NCBI GenBank assembly: GCA_900551325.1
Contig: URVM01000044.1
Span: forward strand, 1 to 14,495
Source of the DNA: an uncultured Eubacteriales bacterium
GTDB lineage: Bacteria > Bacillota > Clostridia > Lachnospirales > Cellulosilyticaceae
Reading direction: 5' to 3'
Length of the DNA stretch: 14,495 bases
Positions 6,849 through 14,317 of this stretch are shown here, one piece after another. A program made the position numbers and the translations under genes. The notes below the pieces were generated by a model that was given only the letters and a program-made list of their open reading frames with translations, had not been told where the DNA came from and searched no databases. Position 1 is the first letter of the stretch; every line of letters begins with the position of its first letter.

Positions 6849-7265
6849 CTAATTTATGTCATCCTTATGATTAAACCATAAATCCAGTTCTTGCTGAGCA
6901 TGTTCTACTGAGTCAGAACCATGGATTAAGTTACGTGTAATGGAGTTAGCAAAGTCTCCTCTTATAGTACCTGGTATTGCTTTTTTAGGGTCTTTATCTC
7001 CCATCATACTACGCATAACTGAAACTACATTTTCTCCTTCAATTTCCATTGCCATTACAGGTCCTTCAAGTATATAATCTACCAATTCTTCAAAAAAAGG
7101 CTTCCCCTTATGTTCCTTATAATGTTCCTCTACTAACTCTCGACCAGGACAATATAATTTCCCTCTTGTAATCCTAAAACCTTTCTTTTCAATTCTTCCT
7201 ATAATCTCCCCTATTAATCCTCGTGCTACCCCATCACTTTTTATCATAATAAAGGTCTTTTCCAT
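6849..7265 (-). CDS. ndk: Nucleoside diphosphate kinase
   Basis: A 138-residue cytoplasmic enzyme that moves the gamma-phosphate of ATP to other nucleoside diphosphates through a phosphohistidine. The full family pattern is visible: FIMIKSDGVARG with Lys9, EHKGKPFF at about 51-58, GPVMAMEIEGENVV, the PGTIRGDFA loop, and the active-site His115 in NLIHGSDS. Length is normal for bacterial Ndk. The usual Pro in the IKPD motif is Ser10 here, a minor oddity. A longer frame opens at 7304, but AAGGAG at 7273-7278 lies seven bases before the ATG at 7265, and the protein beginning there aligns with the family. No terminator is seen between ndk and the riboswitch promoter, so some readthrough into the leader is possible. 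Confidence 0.95.
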   Translation of the reverse strand: MEKTFIMIKSDGVARGLIGEIIGRIEKKGFRITRGKLYCPGRELVEEHYKEHKGKPFFEELVDYILEGPVMAMEIEGENVVSVMRSMMGDKDPKKAIPGTIRGDFANSITRNLIHGSDSVEHAQQELDLWFNHKDDIN

Positions 7266-7446
7266 ATCTTCACTCCTTAAATCCATATTAGTTATAATAT
7301 CCACAAAAGTTTCTATTACTATACATGAACCCCCTACTTCTAACCTCTATTATCAATTATCCCTTAGCATTTTGAATATTTATTGTATTTATATGTAATT
7401 AAGTCAGTTTTTGTGATTATCCCTCTATTTCCTACTTAGACAACAA

Positions 7447-7470
7447 AAGAGGCTACCAAGGTAGCCTCTT
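7447..7470 (-). terminator. Intrinsic terminator after uppP
   Basis: A perfect GC-containing stem AAGAGGCTACC/GGTAGCCTCTT is followed by TTTTGTTG on the minus strand only. It lies about 70 bases past the uppP stop. Confidence 0.85.
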
Positions 7471-7472
7471 CC

Positions 7473-7515
7473 ATGTTATTTATAATGTTATTTGATGTCA
7501 TTTATAATGTTACTT
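7473..7515. repeat. Two-copy 21-bp tandem repeat in the uppP 3' region
   Basis: The sequences at 7473-7493 and 7495-7515 match at all but two of 21 positions (core ATTTATAATGTTA), at a 22-base period. They lie between the uppP stop and its terminator, and probably arose by a local duplication with no coding role. Confidence 0.7.
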
Positions 7516-7538
7516 AATTCTCTTTCATCCATTGCATC

Positions 7539-8360
7539 TTATCTTAATAAGAAATATGCTAATACAATGACACCAAGTACAATACGATAGTATCCAAATA
7601 CTTTAAAGTCATGCTTTTTAATGTAACCCATTAAGAATTTAATAGCAAGTATAGATACTACGAAAGCTACACCCATACCTACAAGTAAGATAGTGAGCTC
7701 TGGACCTGTAAAGGCAAGTCCAAACTTAAGAAGCTTAAGTAAGCTTGCTCCAAACATAACTGGAATAGCTAAAAAGAATGTGAATTCTGCTGCTACATAA
7801 CGAGATGTTCCAAGTAAGATAGCTCCAATAATTGTAGCGCCAGAACGAGAAGTTCCTGGAATAAGTGCTAATACTTGAAATACACCAATTAAAAGTGCTG
7901 TCTTGTAAGTAAGAGCTTCTAATGTTTCTACTTTAGCACTTCTATTTTTGTTACGGTTTTCAATAACAATAAATAATACACCATAAATAATAAGCATTAG
8001 TGCTACTGTTTGATAATTATAAAATAACTGATCTAATAAATCATCAAAAGCCAATCCTATAACAGCTGCTGGTAGAGCTGCTACAATTACTTTAAGCCAT
8101 AAATCTATAGTTTCTTTTTTGATTGTTACTTTTTCTTTAAAAGAAATAGGAAAAAGCTTATTCCAATATAGTAATACTACTGCCATAATTGCTCCAAGCT
8201 GTACTACAACAAAGAACATTTCTTTAAATTCTGGTGTAGTATTTAACTTAATAAATTCATCAGCTAAAATCATATGGCCTGTACTACTAATAGGTAGCCA
8301 CTCTGTAATACCTTCTATGACACCTAATATAATTGCTTTAAAAATTTCTATAAAGTCCAT
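7539..8360 (-). CDS. uppP: Undecaprenyl-diphosphatase UppP (BacA family)
   Basis: A 273-residue polytopic membrane enzyme that removes a phosphate from undecaprenyl diphosphate, regenerating the lipid carrier for peptidoglycan and other wall polymers; overproduction is known to raise bacitracin resistance. Both signatures are present: EGITEWLPISSTGH at residues 16-29 and the PGTSRSGATI motif with Arg172 in the catalytic position. Full length, with about eight hydrophobic segments. The ATG at 8360 is preceded by AAAGGAA at 8369-8375. Monocistronic, with an extended -10 promoter near 8433-8441 and a terminator at 7447-7470. A role in wall synthesis fits the other envelope genes here but does not require a functional link. 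Confidence 0.96.
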   Translation of the reverse strand: MDFIEIFKAIILGVIEGITEWLPISSTGHMILADEFIKLNTTPEFKEMFFVVVQLGAIMAVVLLYWNKLFPISFKEKVTIKKETIDLWLKVIVAALPAAVIGLAFDDLLDQLFYNYQTVALMLIIYGVLFIVIENRNKNRSAKVETLEALTYKTALLIGVFQVLALIPGTSRSGATIIGAILLGTSRYVAAEFTFFLAIPVMFGASLLKLLKFGLAFTGPELTILLVGMGVAFVVSILAIKFLMGYIKKHDFKVFGYYRIVLGVIVLAYFLLR

Positions 8361-8432
8361 ATTAAATTCCTTTCTTTATCATAATCTTAAGATTCTTTTC
8401 TATCTTTTATTGCTGCCTCGCAAACTACAGCT

Positions 8433-8441
8433 AGTATAACA
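8433..8441 (-). promoter_or_regulatory. Predicted extended -10 promoter of uppP
   Basis: TGTTATACT on the minus strand is an extended -10 element lacking a clear -35. Transcription would start near 8427, giving a leader of about 65 bases. Confidence 0.45.
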
Positions 8442-8520
8442 TATTTTTTATTTTTGAGGTGTAATTTATTTAGAATAAGATAGTCTTCTATATCAAAAAT
8501 ATATTTCCCTATCATATAAA

Positions 8521-8544
8521 AGAAGTACAGTTTCCTGCACTTCT
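8521..8544 (-). terminator. Intrinsic terminator after the SDR/thioesterase pair
   Basis: On the minus strand AGAAGTGCAG and CTGTACTTCT (one G-U pair) close on a GAAA tetraloop and are followed by TTTTATAT. It lies 19 bases after the thioesterase stop. Confidence 0.88.
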
Positions 8545-8562
8545 TTCTTAGTATAATATAAA

Positions 8563-9300
8563 TTATAAGTCCTTAAACACAATCTTACTTGTCCAATACA
8601 CTGTATTACCGTCAAGGCTCGTTCCTTGAATAAGTATGTTTCCATCTTCATCTAATCCTCTTACTACTTTTACCGCGTCCCCTTCAACTAAAGAGGTTGT
8701 GTAGTTGGTTTGGATACTTTCTATCTGATGTCTTGTTCGTTCTTCACAATCTATCATATCTGTAGACCAACGTATATAGTGGGCATTATTCATATGCTTA
8801 TTAATATCTATCTCTCCACTACGTACGATTCTTCTATCTTCTTTAATCACTTCTTCTGGTCCTTTAAGCTTAGGAAGCTCTTCTCCTTCATATGGCCAAT
8901 TTAAAGTTTTAAGGGTTCCTTCCATCTTTTGAATACGTAAAGGTCTATGTGTATGGAAGTCCATTAGGATGTAATATCCAATAATATATCCTATTTGCTC
9001 ATCCTGTGCGTCAAAAATATCAAAACGTCTCATACAAAATAATTTGTCCACTCCAATAGGATAGGTTTCAATACGAATATGTTCTTGCCACTTAGGATAA
9101 CGATCTAGATGCATCTTAGCACGTGAAACAATCCAATAAGCTTGTTGATCCTCATCTGTTGTAAAGTCTACACCAAGCTCTAGAGCATGTTCACCACTTA
9201 CTTCTTGCATCAAATCTACTAATGCGTTCATTGTAAGATTATAATTAAAATCTACATCTCTAAAATTCACTTTAAATGTCTTGCTATATTTAGGTATCAT
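8563..9300 (-). CDS. Acyl-ACP thioesterase
   Basis: A 245-residue cytoplasmic double hot-dog protein of the bacterial acyl-ACP thioesterase family (FatA/FatB-like, PF01643), which releases free fatty acids from acyl carrier protein. The first hot-dog half holds the substrate-facing stretch around QAYWIVSRAKMHLDRYP and the YPIGVDK region. The second half carries the catalytic motif DINKHMNNAHY (Asp165, Asn167, His169). Length is typical of clostridial members. Three in-frame starts lie together (ATG 9306, GTG 9303, ATG 9300); the AGGAGG at 9307-9312 directly abuts the first, so 9300 with six-base spacing is chosen. It follows the SDR gene by 14 bases, so the two are co-transcribed. Confidence 0.92.
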   Translation of the reverse strand: MIPKYSKTFKVNFRDVDFNYNLTMNALVDLMQEVSGEHALELGVDFTTDEDQQAYWIVSRAKMHLDRYPKWQEHIRIETYPIGVDKLFCMRRFDIFDAQDEQIGYIIGYYILMDFHTHRPLRIQKMEGTLKTLNWPYEGEELPKLKGPEEVIKEDRRIVRSGEIDINKHMNNAHYIRWSTDMIDCEERTRHQIESIQTNYTTSLVEGDAVKVVRGLDEDGNILIQGTSLDGNTVYWTSKIVFKDL

Positions 9301-9306
9301 CACCAT

Positions 9307-9312
9307 CCTCCT
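9307..9312 (-). promoter_or_regulatory. Ribosome binding site deciding the thioesterase start
   Basis: A perfect AGGAGG touches the first in-frame ATG (9304-9306), which is too close for initiation, and lies six bases before the ATG at 9298-9300. The later ATG is therefore the likely start. Confidence 0.75.
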
Positions 9313-9314
9313 TT

Positions 9315-10082
9315 CTATTTCTCACTTTTTTGAGTACTACGTACAAGTAAAGTACTAAGACCAATTGGGCAAAGAGACATGATCCATGTAGAAAGCTTAT
9401 TAGTAAACCCTGGTATAATAATTGCTTTATGCTTTTTTACACCTTTATAAGCTATCTGAGCTACCTTCTCTGGTGTCATGGCAGTAAATCTTGCAAGTCC
9501 TGACTTTTGCATACCTGCCTTTTTAATAAAAGGTGTCTTAGTAGGTCCTGGACAAAGTGTACTCACATAAATCCCCTTATCCTTCCACTCATTGCGTAGT
9601 GCCATGGACAAAGATAAAACATAGGCTTTAGATGCATAATAAACTGCCATATAAGGTCCTGGTGCAAAAGCTGCTGTAGATGCAACCTGTAGCATGGTCC
9701 CTTCTGGTCTAAGGTAAGGATAAACCTTCTTAGTTAAATAAGTTAAGCCTCTTATATTTGTATCTATACTTACTAAATCATCTTGGATATCTATATCTTG
9801 AAACTCACCAAAGAAACCTACACCTGCATTATTTACAAAAAGATCAATAAGCATACCATGCTCTTTTATATATGCAATGAATGCATCCATGTCTCCTATG
9901 CTTGTTACGTCTAGACTTTTAACATGTACTTTTACATTATACGTCTTCTCTAACATTATTTGCAAATCTTTTAAATGATTTAGATTTCTTCCTGTTAATA
10001 ATAGATCATATCCTTCCCTTGCTAATAAGTTAGCTAAGGCCTTACCTATACCACTTGTAGCACCTGTTATACATGCGTACAT
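9315..10082 (-). CDS. Short-chain dehydrogenase/reductase (SDR)
   Basis: A 255-residue classical SDR oxidoreductase using NAD(P)H. The nucleotide-binding motif TGATSGIG is at residues 6-13, with Arg32 in LLLTGRN after the second strand, which favours NADP(H). NNAG is at 84-87, and the catalytic set is Ser135, Tyr148 and Lys152 (YYASK). CPGPTKTPF follows, as in the family. It resembles the DltE/YdfG-like general SDR group; the substrate is unknown. A hydrophobic C-terminal stretch at about 230-248 (WIMSLCPIGLSTLLV) might associate with a membrane. A GAGGGG ribosome binding site lies ten bases before the ATG. With the thioesterase 14 bases downstream, a role in acyl-chain or lipid metabolism is a reasonable inference, not shown. 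Confidence 0.9.
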   Translation of the reverse strand: MYACITGATSGIGKALANLLAREGYDLLLTGRNLNHLKDLQIMLEKTYNVKVHVKSLDVTSIGDMDAFIAYIKEHGMLIDLFVNNAGVGFFGEFQDIDIQDDLVSIDTNIRGLTYLTKKVYPYLRPEGTMLQVASTAAFAPGPYMAVYYASKAYVLSLSMALRNEWKDKGIYVSTLCPGPTKTPFIKKAGMQKSGLARFTAMTPEKVAQIAYKGVKKHKAIIIPGFTNKLSTWIMSLCPIGLSTLLVRSTQKSEK

Positions 10083-10123
10083 AGATTATTTTCCCCTCTT
10101 TCTTCTTAAGTTTATAAAAGAAA

Positions 10124-10155
10124 TTGTCACAGTATAGCCTTTTATACTGTGACAA
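10124..10155 (-). terminator. Intrinsic terminator after queA
   Basis: A perfect 13-base-pair stem (TTGTCACAGTATA and its complement) with a 6-base loop is followed by TTTCTTTTAT on the minus strand. It lies 10 bases after the queA stop and separates queA from the SDR gene, whose own promoter is not obvious, so partial readthrough is possible. Confidence 0.85.
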
Positions 10156-10164
10156 CTCTGTAAC

Positions 10165-11190
10165 TTATTTAATCAGCATAGAATCTCCAAAGCTAAAGAA
10201 ACGGTATCTTTCTTTAACAGCTTCATTATATGCGTTTAATACATTTTCTTTACCTGCTAGTGCACTGACTAACATAATTAAAGTAGACTCTGGTAAGTGG
10301 AAATTAGTAAATAATCTATCAATACACTTAAACTTGTATCCTGGGTAAATAAAGATGTTTGTCCAACCACTTCCTGCACTTACAAAGCCCTTTTCATCTG
10401 CATTAGATTCTAAAGTTCTTGTGCTTGTAGTACCTACAGAAATGATTTTACCTCCGTTTGCTTTCGTATCATTGATAATTTTAGCATTTTCTTCATCTAT
10501 AATATAAAACTCTGAATGCATCTCATGTTCTAAAACATTTTCTACTTTAACAGGTCTAAACGTTCCAAGGCCTACGTGTAGTGTAACGTAAGCAATATTA
10601 ATACCCTTAGCTTTAACTTGCTCTAATAACTCTTTTGTAAAATGTAAGCCTGCTGTTGGTGCTGCTGCACTTCCTTCGTGCTTAGAATATACTGTTTGAT
10701 AACGTTCTTTATCTTCAAGCTTTTCATGAATATATGGTGGTAGTGGCATTTCTCCTAATTGGTCTAATACTTCTTCAAAAATACCTTCATATTCAAAAGT
10801 TACAATACGCTTTCCATCTTCAATAATCTCTTTAATAGTAGCTGTTAAAATACCTTCTCCAAAAACAATACGATCCCCTACGCGGGCTTTCTTACCTGGT
10901 TTTACAAGAACTTCCCAGTCTTTATCAGTTTTTCTTGTTAGAAGTAAAAATTCTACCTTCCCACCAGAGCCTTCACGTGCTCCAAAAAGTCTTGCTGGGA
11001 TAACACGTGTATCATTTAGTACTAAACAATCTCCTGGATTTAAGTACTCTATCATCTCATAAAAATGTTTATGTTGTATCTCACCTGTTTCACGATCTAA
11101 TACCATCAGTCTAGAGGCTGTACGATCTTTAAGAGGTACTTGTGCTATAAGTTCTTCTGGTAAGTGAAAATTAAATTCTGATGTATTCAT
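10165..11190 (-). CDS. queA: S-adenosylmethionine:tRNA ribosyltransferase-isomerase QueA
   Basis: A 341-residue cytoplasmic enzyme of queuosine synthesis that transfers and isomerises the ribosyl part of S-adenosylmethionine onto 7-aminomethyl-7-deazaguanine at the wobble position of tRNAs for Asn, Asp, His and Tyr. Length and sequence are those of the family: the N-terminal FNFHLPEELIAQ-PLKDRTASRLM stretch, GGKVEFLLL, MPLPPYI, AAAPTAGLHFT and VTLHVGLGTFRPV. The ATG at 11190 has a GGAGA ribosome binding site. Unlike many genomes, tgt, ruvB and yajC are not beside it; it stands alone between two terminators with a predicted promoter at 11291-11319. Confidence 0.97.
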   Translation of the reverse strand: MNTSEFNFHLPEELIAQVPLKDRTASRLMVLDRETGEIQHKHFYEMIEYLNPGDCLVLNDTRVIPARLFGAREGSGGKVEFLLLTRKTDKDWEVLVKPGKKARVGDRIVFGEGILTATIKEIIEDGKRIVTFEYEGIFEEVLDQLGEMPLPPYIHEKLEDKERYQTVYSKHEGSAAAPTAGLHFTKELLEQVKAKGINIAYVTLHVGLGTFRPVKVENVLEHEMHSEFYIIDEENAKIINDTKANGGKIISVGTTSTRTLESNADEKGFVSAGSGWTNIFIYPGYKFKCIDRLFTNFHLPESTLIMLVSALAGKENVLNAYNEAVKERYRFFSFGDSMLIK

Positions 11191-11290
11191 AAGGTCTCCA
11201 ATCTACTCGCAACTTTATACTTATTAATTTATTTCTTGGTTATTATAAGCTTTTTTGTATTTATTATCTACTCATTACAATCTACTTATA

Positions 11291-11319
11291 ATAGTACGTT
11301 TTTAAAATCTATTCGTCAA
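11291..11319 (-). promoter_or_regulatory. Predicted sigma-A promoter of queA
   Basis: TTGACG (-35, 11314-11319) and TACTAT (-10, 11291-11296) are separated by 17 bases on the minus strand. A leader of about 95 bases would follow; no preQ1 riboswitch was recognised in it. Confidence 0.55.
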
Positions 11320-11332
11320 GTTGGTTCATTAT

Positions 11333-11371
11333 AAAAGGTGCTATGCCACTTAGTAGGACATAACACCTTTT
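11333..11371 (-). terminator. Intrinsic terminator after the SpoIID-domain gene
   Basis: AAAAGGTGTTATGTC pairs with GGCATAGCACCTTTT on the minus strand, where two positions are G-U pairs that would be mismatches on the plus strand. It begins four bases past the stop codon at 11376, so the stop is almost part of the hairpin. Confidence 0.85.
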
Positions 11372-11375
11372 TCTT

Positions 11376-12998
11376 TTATTGTATTTCTACACCTTCATAA
11401 TAATATGTAATAATTTCATCGTAAGTAAAGCCTGCTTCCGCCATACCTTTTGCACCATATTGAGACATTCCTACTCCATGTCCATAACCATAGCCATAAA
11501 TAGTTAAATCACCATAAACAGTCATACCTTCACGCTTTGGTACATAAGTTCCACCTGTATTTGTGGTTGTACTTCCACTTGAACTTATAATTTCATCACT
11601 ATTTATAAGTTCTTTATCAGTTTGGATGTATACAGCATCACGAATTTTAGAATAAGTGTCTTCTGTTTCCATCCATAAACCTTCTAAATCAAGTTTAACA
11701 CTTCCTTCACTTGTAAGAAGTGTTACTTCACTACTACCTGTTCCTGGTTTTATAGTTATATTCCCACCACTACCTGGTGTTTGGGTATATGGAGTAAATT
11801 GATACATACGACTCTTAAGTGAACCATCATTTGTGCCACTAAAGAAAGTTCTTGTATTTTCTTTTGTTACTGTGTATTCACCTTTTGTACCTAGTATAGT
11901 AAGACTATTTACTCGTCCACTTTGGGAATATTCATCGATGCGTACACCTTCTACAGTCCCAATATTTTTACCTGCATTTGCAACACATCTTTCTATTTCC
12001 TTTAGAGTAATCTTTCTTGTCCATGGCACATGGTCTACTTCATAAGGGTCTGGCTTAGCTACTAAGTAAGGTACACTATTTCCCCATACATACTTAGCAT
12101 CTGCTGTATAGCCCCCACTACTTGCACTATAAACTGTTTCTGCCACTTTCCCATTATATGTAGCTACTTCACCTCTTGTTGCATCTACAGCTTGGGTTGT
12201 ATTTATATGTTCAGATGTAATACCTCTATATACTTGGCTTGTTGTTGTATCTACTAAGTTATAGCCTCTTGATAAAAAGCGTGAGTATTGGAAGGTTGCC
12301 ATACTTCTAGCTGCTACTGCTTGAGCTTTTAGTGCTTCTTTATGCCATGAGGCAGATACTTCACAAGGTACTACACCATATAGATATTCTTCCATATTTA
12401 CTTGATTTACAGCCGTAAGTCCCTTACTTTGACCTTTTACTACTTCTATAACACCTCTATAAATTCTACTACTTCCAACTCCTGTAGCTGGGAAATCATA
12501 GGCTCCATAACCTCCTCTAAAGCCAAGAGGTTGTTCCTCATTTTCACTTACTAAAAGTACCTCACCTTTTGTATCTTTTACAACAATTCGCTTTCCATTA
12601 CTACTTACTTGTTCATCACCAGTAAAGTCATCTGTTGTATAAATCTTATACATACCTGGTTCTATGCAAGCTACTACTGCCTGAGAATCATATACTTCTA
12701 AAGCTTCACTGGCATCTTCAAAGTCATTATATACTTCTTTATAACTATAATAAGCTTCACTATCAAGTGATACATTTACGTCACTTGCTTCAAGATAACC
12801 TTCTTTAATCCATCTTTCTCCTTCAAAATAGCCGATTGCCAATGGTTCTTCACTTTTTATTTGAATAACTGCCGCATCTTTATAAACGGACTCTAACCCT
12901 ATTCTAATAGACTCTGGTGTTTTCCCTTGGATCATCATAGGAATAGCAAAAGCTATGACCCCTACTATCATTTTTATCTTATGCGATTTTACTACCAA
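11376..12998 (-). CDS. SpoIID/LytB-domain protein, probable peptidoglycan lytic enzyme
   Basis: A 540-residue protein with an N-terminal signal or anchor segment (about residues 9-24), a roughly 160-residue N-terminal extension of unknown fold, and a SpoIID domain from about residue 180. SpoIID cleaves glycan strands during engulfment in sporulation; this protein shares its conserved MEEYLYGVVPCEVSASW (Glu213 is the likely catalytic acid), ALKAQAVAARSMATF, and C-terminal YGYGYGHGVGMSQYGA motifs. A low-complexity Ser/Thr/Gly insert (about 400-490) makes it longer than Bacillus SpoIID. The start is TTG at 12998, since AGGAGG at 13006-13011 is seven bases before it; an ATG at 13028 has only a weak upstream site. 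It could be the sporulation enzyme or a vegetative paralogue. Confidence 0.9.
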   Translation of the reverse strand: MVVKSHKIKMIVGVIAFAIPMMIQGKTPESIRIGLESVYKDAAVIQIKSEEPLAIGYFEGERWIKEGYLEASDVNVSLDSEAYYSYKEVYNDFEDASEALEVYDSQAVVACIEPGMYKIYTTDDFTGDEQVSSNGKRIVVKDTKGEVLLVSENEEQPLGFRGGYGAYDFPATGVGSSRIYRGVIEVVKGQSKGLTAVNQVNMEEYLYGVVPCEVSASWHKEALKAQAVAARSMATFQYSRFLSRGYNLVDTTTSQVYRGITSEHINTTQAVDATRGEVATYNGKVAETVYSASSGGYTADAKYVWGNSVPYLVAKPDPYEVDHVPWTRKITLKEIERCVANAGKNIGTVEGVRIDEYSQSGRVNSLTILGTKGEYTVTKENTRTFFSGTNDGSLKSRMYQFTPYTQTPGSGGNITIKPGTGSSEVTLLTSEGSVKLDLEGLWMETEDTYSKIRDAVYIQTDKELINSDEIISSSGSTTTNTGGTYVPKREGMTVYGDLTIYGYGYGHGVGMSQYGAKGMAEAGFTYDEIITYYYEGVEIQ

Positions 12999-13005
12999 TG
13001 GTGTT

Positions 13006-13011
13006 CCTCCT
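13006..13011 (-). promoter_or_regulatory. Ribosome binding site selecting a TTG start
   Basis: A perfect AGGAGG lies seven bases upstream of the in-frame TTG at 12996-12998 and falls inside the reading frame if the upstream ATG (13028) were used. It favours the TTG as the real start. Confidence 0.75.
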
Positions 13012-13071
13012 CTTTTGTTCAAGCTCATTCACTCTCTCTTACACCATTATATAAGGAGAACTACCAAAAAT

Positions 13072-14061
13072 CTACAATTTATAGTAATCTACACAAGTTT
13101 TAAATTCCCTTAACCACAACTCAATATTCTTTTCATCAAAAGTAGTATGATACATTTCTATTAAATACTCTTGTAGTTCCTTCGTACTAATTTCTCTTTT
13201 TTGCTCCGGAACTACTTCTGTTTTAAAATTAATCTTCACTTTATGTTCTACATTTCTTGTAGCTGTATAGGCCACTGCATCTTTATAGTAATTATAAAAG
13301 ATCTTCCAGTTATTATGACTTGAATTTTCCCAATAGCTTCTCCAACTTTCTTTACACTTTTTCCAAATGACCGTATCCATATTAATCTTATAGCCTGGAT
13401 AATATTTATAAAGTCCTTCTAGATAATCTCCATCTTCTATATGTACCCGTTCAATCCATTGTGCTATAGGCAATAGCCCAAACTCTTTACGCCTTTCATA
13501 AATAAAAAGCGTCTGTATATATGGATGTCTTACTAGCATGTAAGGAAACTCTACACCATGCCAACTAGGTATATCTAAAATCACATGGAATTTCACCCTG
13601 TTTCGTTTTCCTAATCGGTAAAGTACTTGGCTAAATTCCTCATATTTTAGTTTACTTGGTCTATCCCCTACAAAGTCCCAAAATAAACCTGTCACATTAC
13701 TTTGACCTAACAGCACTAAATAGACTTCCTCTTCATTTATACGTTTTAATCCCATCTGTAGTGCTTCTTCAAAGCTCTCCTTATCTGAGCTTTTCTCAAG
13801 CACCATTTCATGTCTTTCTACTTTATTTTCTCCGTCATAGAAATACTCATAAAGTCCTCCTCGTTTTACTTGCCCTAGTTCATCCTTTAGATAACTAAAT
13901 CGTTTGTACATGGCTAGACAACTTTTTTCTAGTATATAGCCGCGGGCAAAAATTTTAAGTTTTGAGAATTCCAACTTTCCAAGAAGCTCTATTTCTTCCT
14001 CTATTAAGGATGCTATTTCACAATTGCCACTTCCATAGACTAATACATTACATCCTGTCAT
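13072..14061 (-). CDS. Uncharacterised protein, possibly a degenerate clostripain-like (C11) fold
   Basis: A 329-residue protein without signal peptide or membrane segment. Its middle follows the layout of clostripain-family cysteine peptidases: a strand like NVLVYGSGNCE at the N-terminus, GLYEYFYDGENKVE near residue 70, an acidic and helical stretch, then VYLVLLGQSNVTGLFWDF where the family has a DHG-type histidine motif, and FHVILDIPSWHGVEFPYML where the family has the D-A-C catalytic cysteine. In this protein the His is Gln and the Cys is replaced, so it should be inactive as such a peptidase. This relation is my inference from pattern, not a database match. The ATG has AGGAGGT at 14069-14075. 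The SpoIID gene starts 73 bases downstream and may be co-transcribed. Confidence 0.5.
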   Translation of the reverse strand: MTGCNVLVYGSGNCEIASLIEEEIELLGKLEFSKLKIFARGYILEKSCLAMYKRFSYLKDELGQVKRGGLYEYFYDGENKVERHEMVLEKSSDKESFEEALQMGLKRINEEEVYLVLLGQSNVTGLFWDFVGDRPSKLKYEEFSQVLYRLGKRNRVKFHVILDIPSWHGVEFPYMLVRHPYIQTLFIYERRKEFGLLPIAQWIERVHIEDGDYLEGLYKYYPGYKINMDTVIWKKCKESWRSYWENSSHNNWKIFYNYYKDAVAYTATRNVEHKVKINFKTEVVPEQKREISTKELQEYLIEMYHTTFDEKNIELWLREFKTCVDYYKL

Positions 14062-14085
14062 AGCCAGTACCTCCTATTGCTTGTT

Positions 14086-14114
14086 TTTATAAGTATATGT
14101 TTAAGCCTTTTAAA
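14086..14114 (-). promoter_or_regulatory. Predicted promoter of the clostripain-like gene
   Basis: TTTAAA (-35) and TATAAA (-10) are separated by 17 bases on the minus strand, just upstream of the AGGAGGT ribosome binding site. The match is moderate in an AT-rich stretch. Confidence 0.4.
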
Positions 14115-14135
14115 TATATACTAGTATGTACAAAA

Positions 14136-14166
14136 AAGAGATTAGCCCAAGCTGGCCTAATCTCTT
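14136..14166 (-). terminator. Intrinsic terminator after the 46-residue gene
   Basis: AAGAGATTAG pairs with CTAATCTCTT, with inner pairs beyond one mismatch, and is followed on the minus strand by TTTTTT. It begins 10 bases after the stop of the small gene at 14177, supporting that gene as real. Confidence 0.87.
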
Positions 14167-14176
14167 CTTCACCTAT

Positions 14177-14317
14177 TTATTCAATTGGTTTGCCATTAAA
14201 ATCTGTATAAGATGTTTGTTTTTTAGGTTCTCCATGATTGTTTTGTTCCTCATGAAGTTTTTGTCTACGTTTTCCTTTTTGCATTGGGTTATTTGAGCCA
14301 GGTTTGTTTTGATACAT
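14177..14317 (-). CDS. Small basic hydrophilic protein (46 aa), function unknown
   Basis: A short open frame beginning MYQNKPGSNNPMQKGKRR and ending NGKPIE. It is strongly basic and rich in Asn, Gln and Lys, with no hydrophobic segment. GAAAGGA lies nine bases before the ATG, and a strong terminator follows its stop at once, which is good evidence that it is expressed on its own. I do not recognise the family. In size and composition it resembles minor small acid-soluble spore proteins and other short soluble clostridial proteins, but this is a weak comparison. Confidence 0.65.
   Translation of the reverse strand: MYQNKPGSNNPMQKGKRRQKLHEEQNNHGEPKKQTSYTDFNGKPIE

Noticed and set aside
10124..10348. 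Plus-strand 74-residue frame over the queA end
   Set aside because: It overlaps the queA terminator and coding sequence on the other strand and has no ribosome binding site.
11191..11284. Possible preQ1 riboswitch in the queA leader
   Set aside because: No preQ1-like stem with the A-rich tail was found in this AT-rich leader; queA is also not a usual target.
13046..13051. TATAAT upstream of the SpoIID gene as its own promoter
   Set aside because: The -10 is perfect, but no -35 lies at 16-18 bases and there is no extended -10 TG; it stays possible but was not called.
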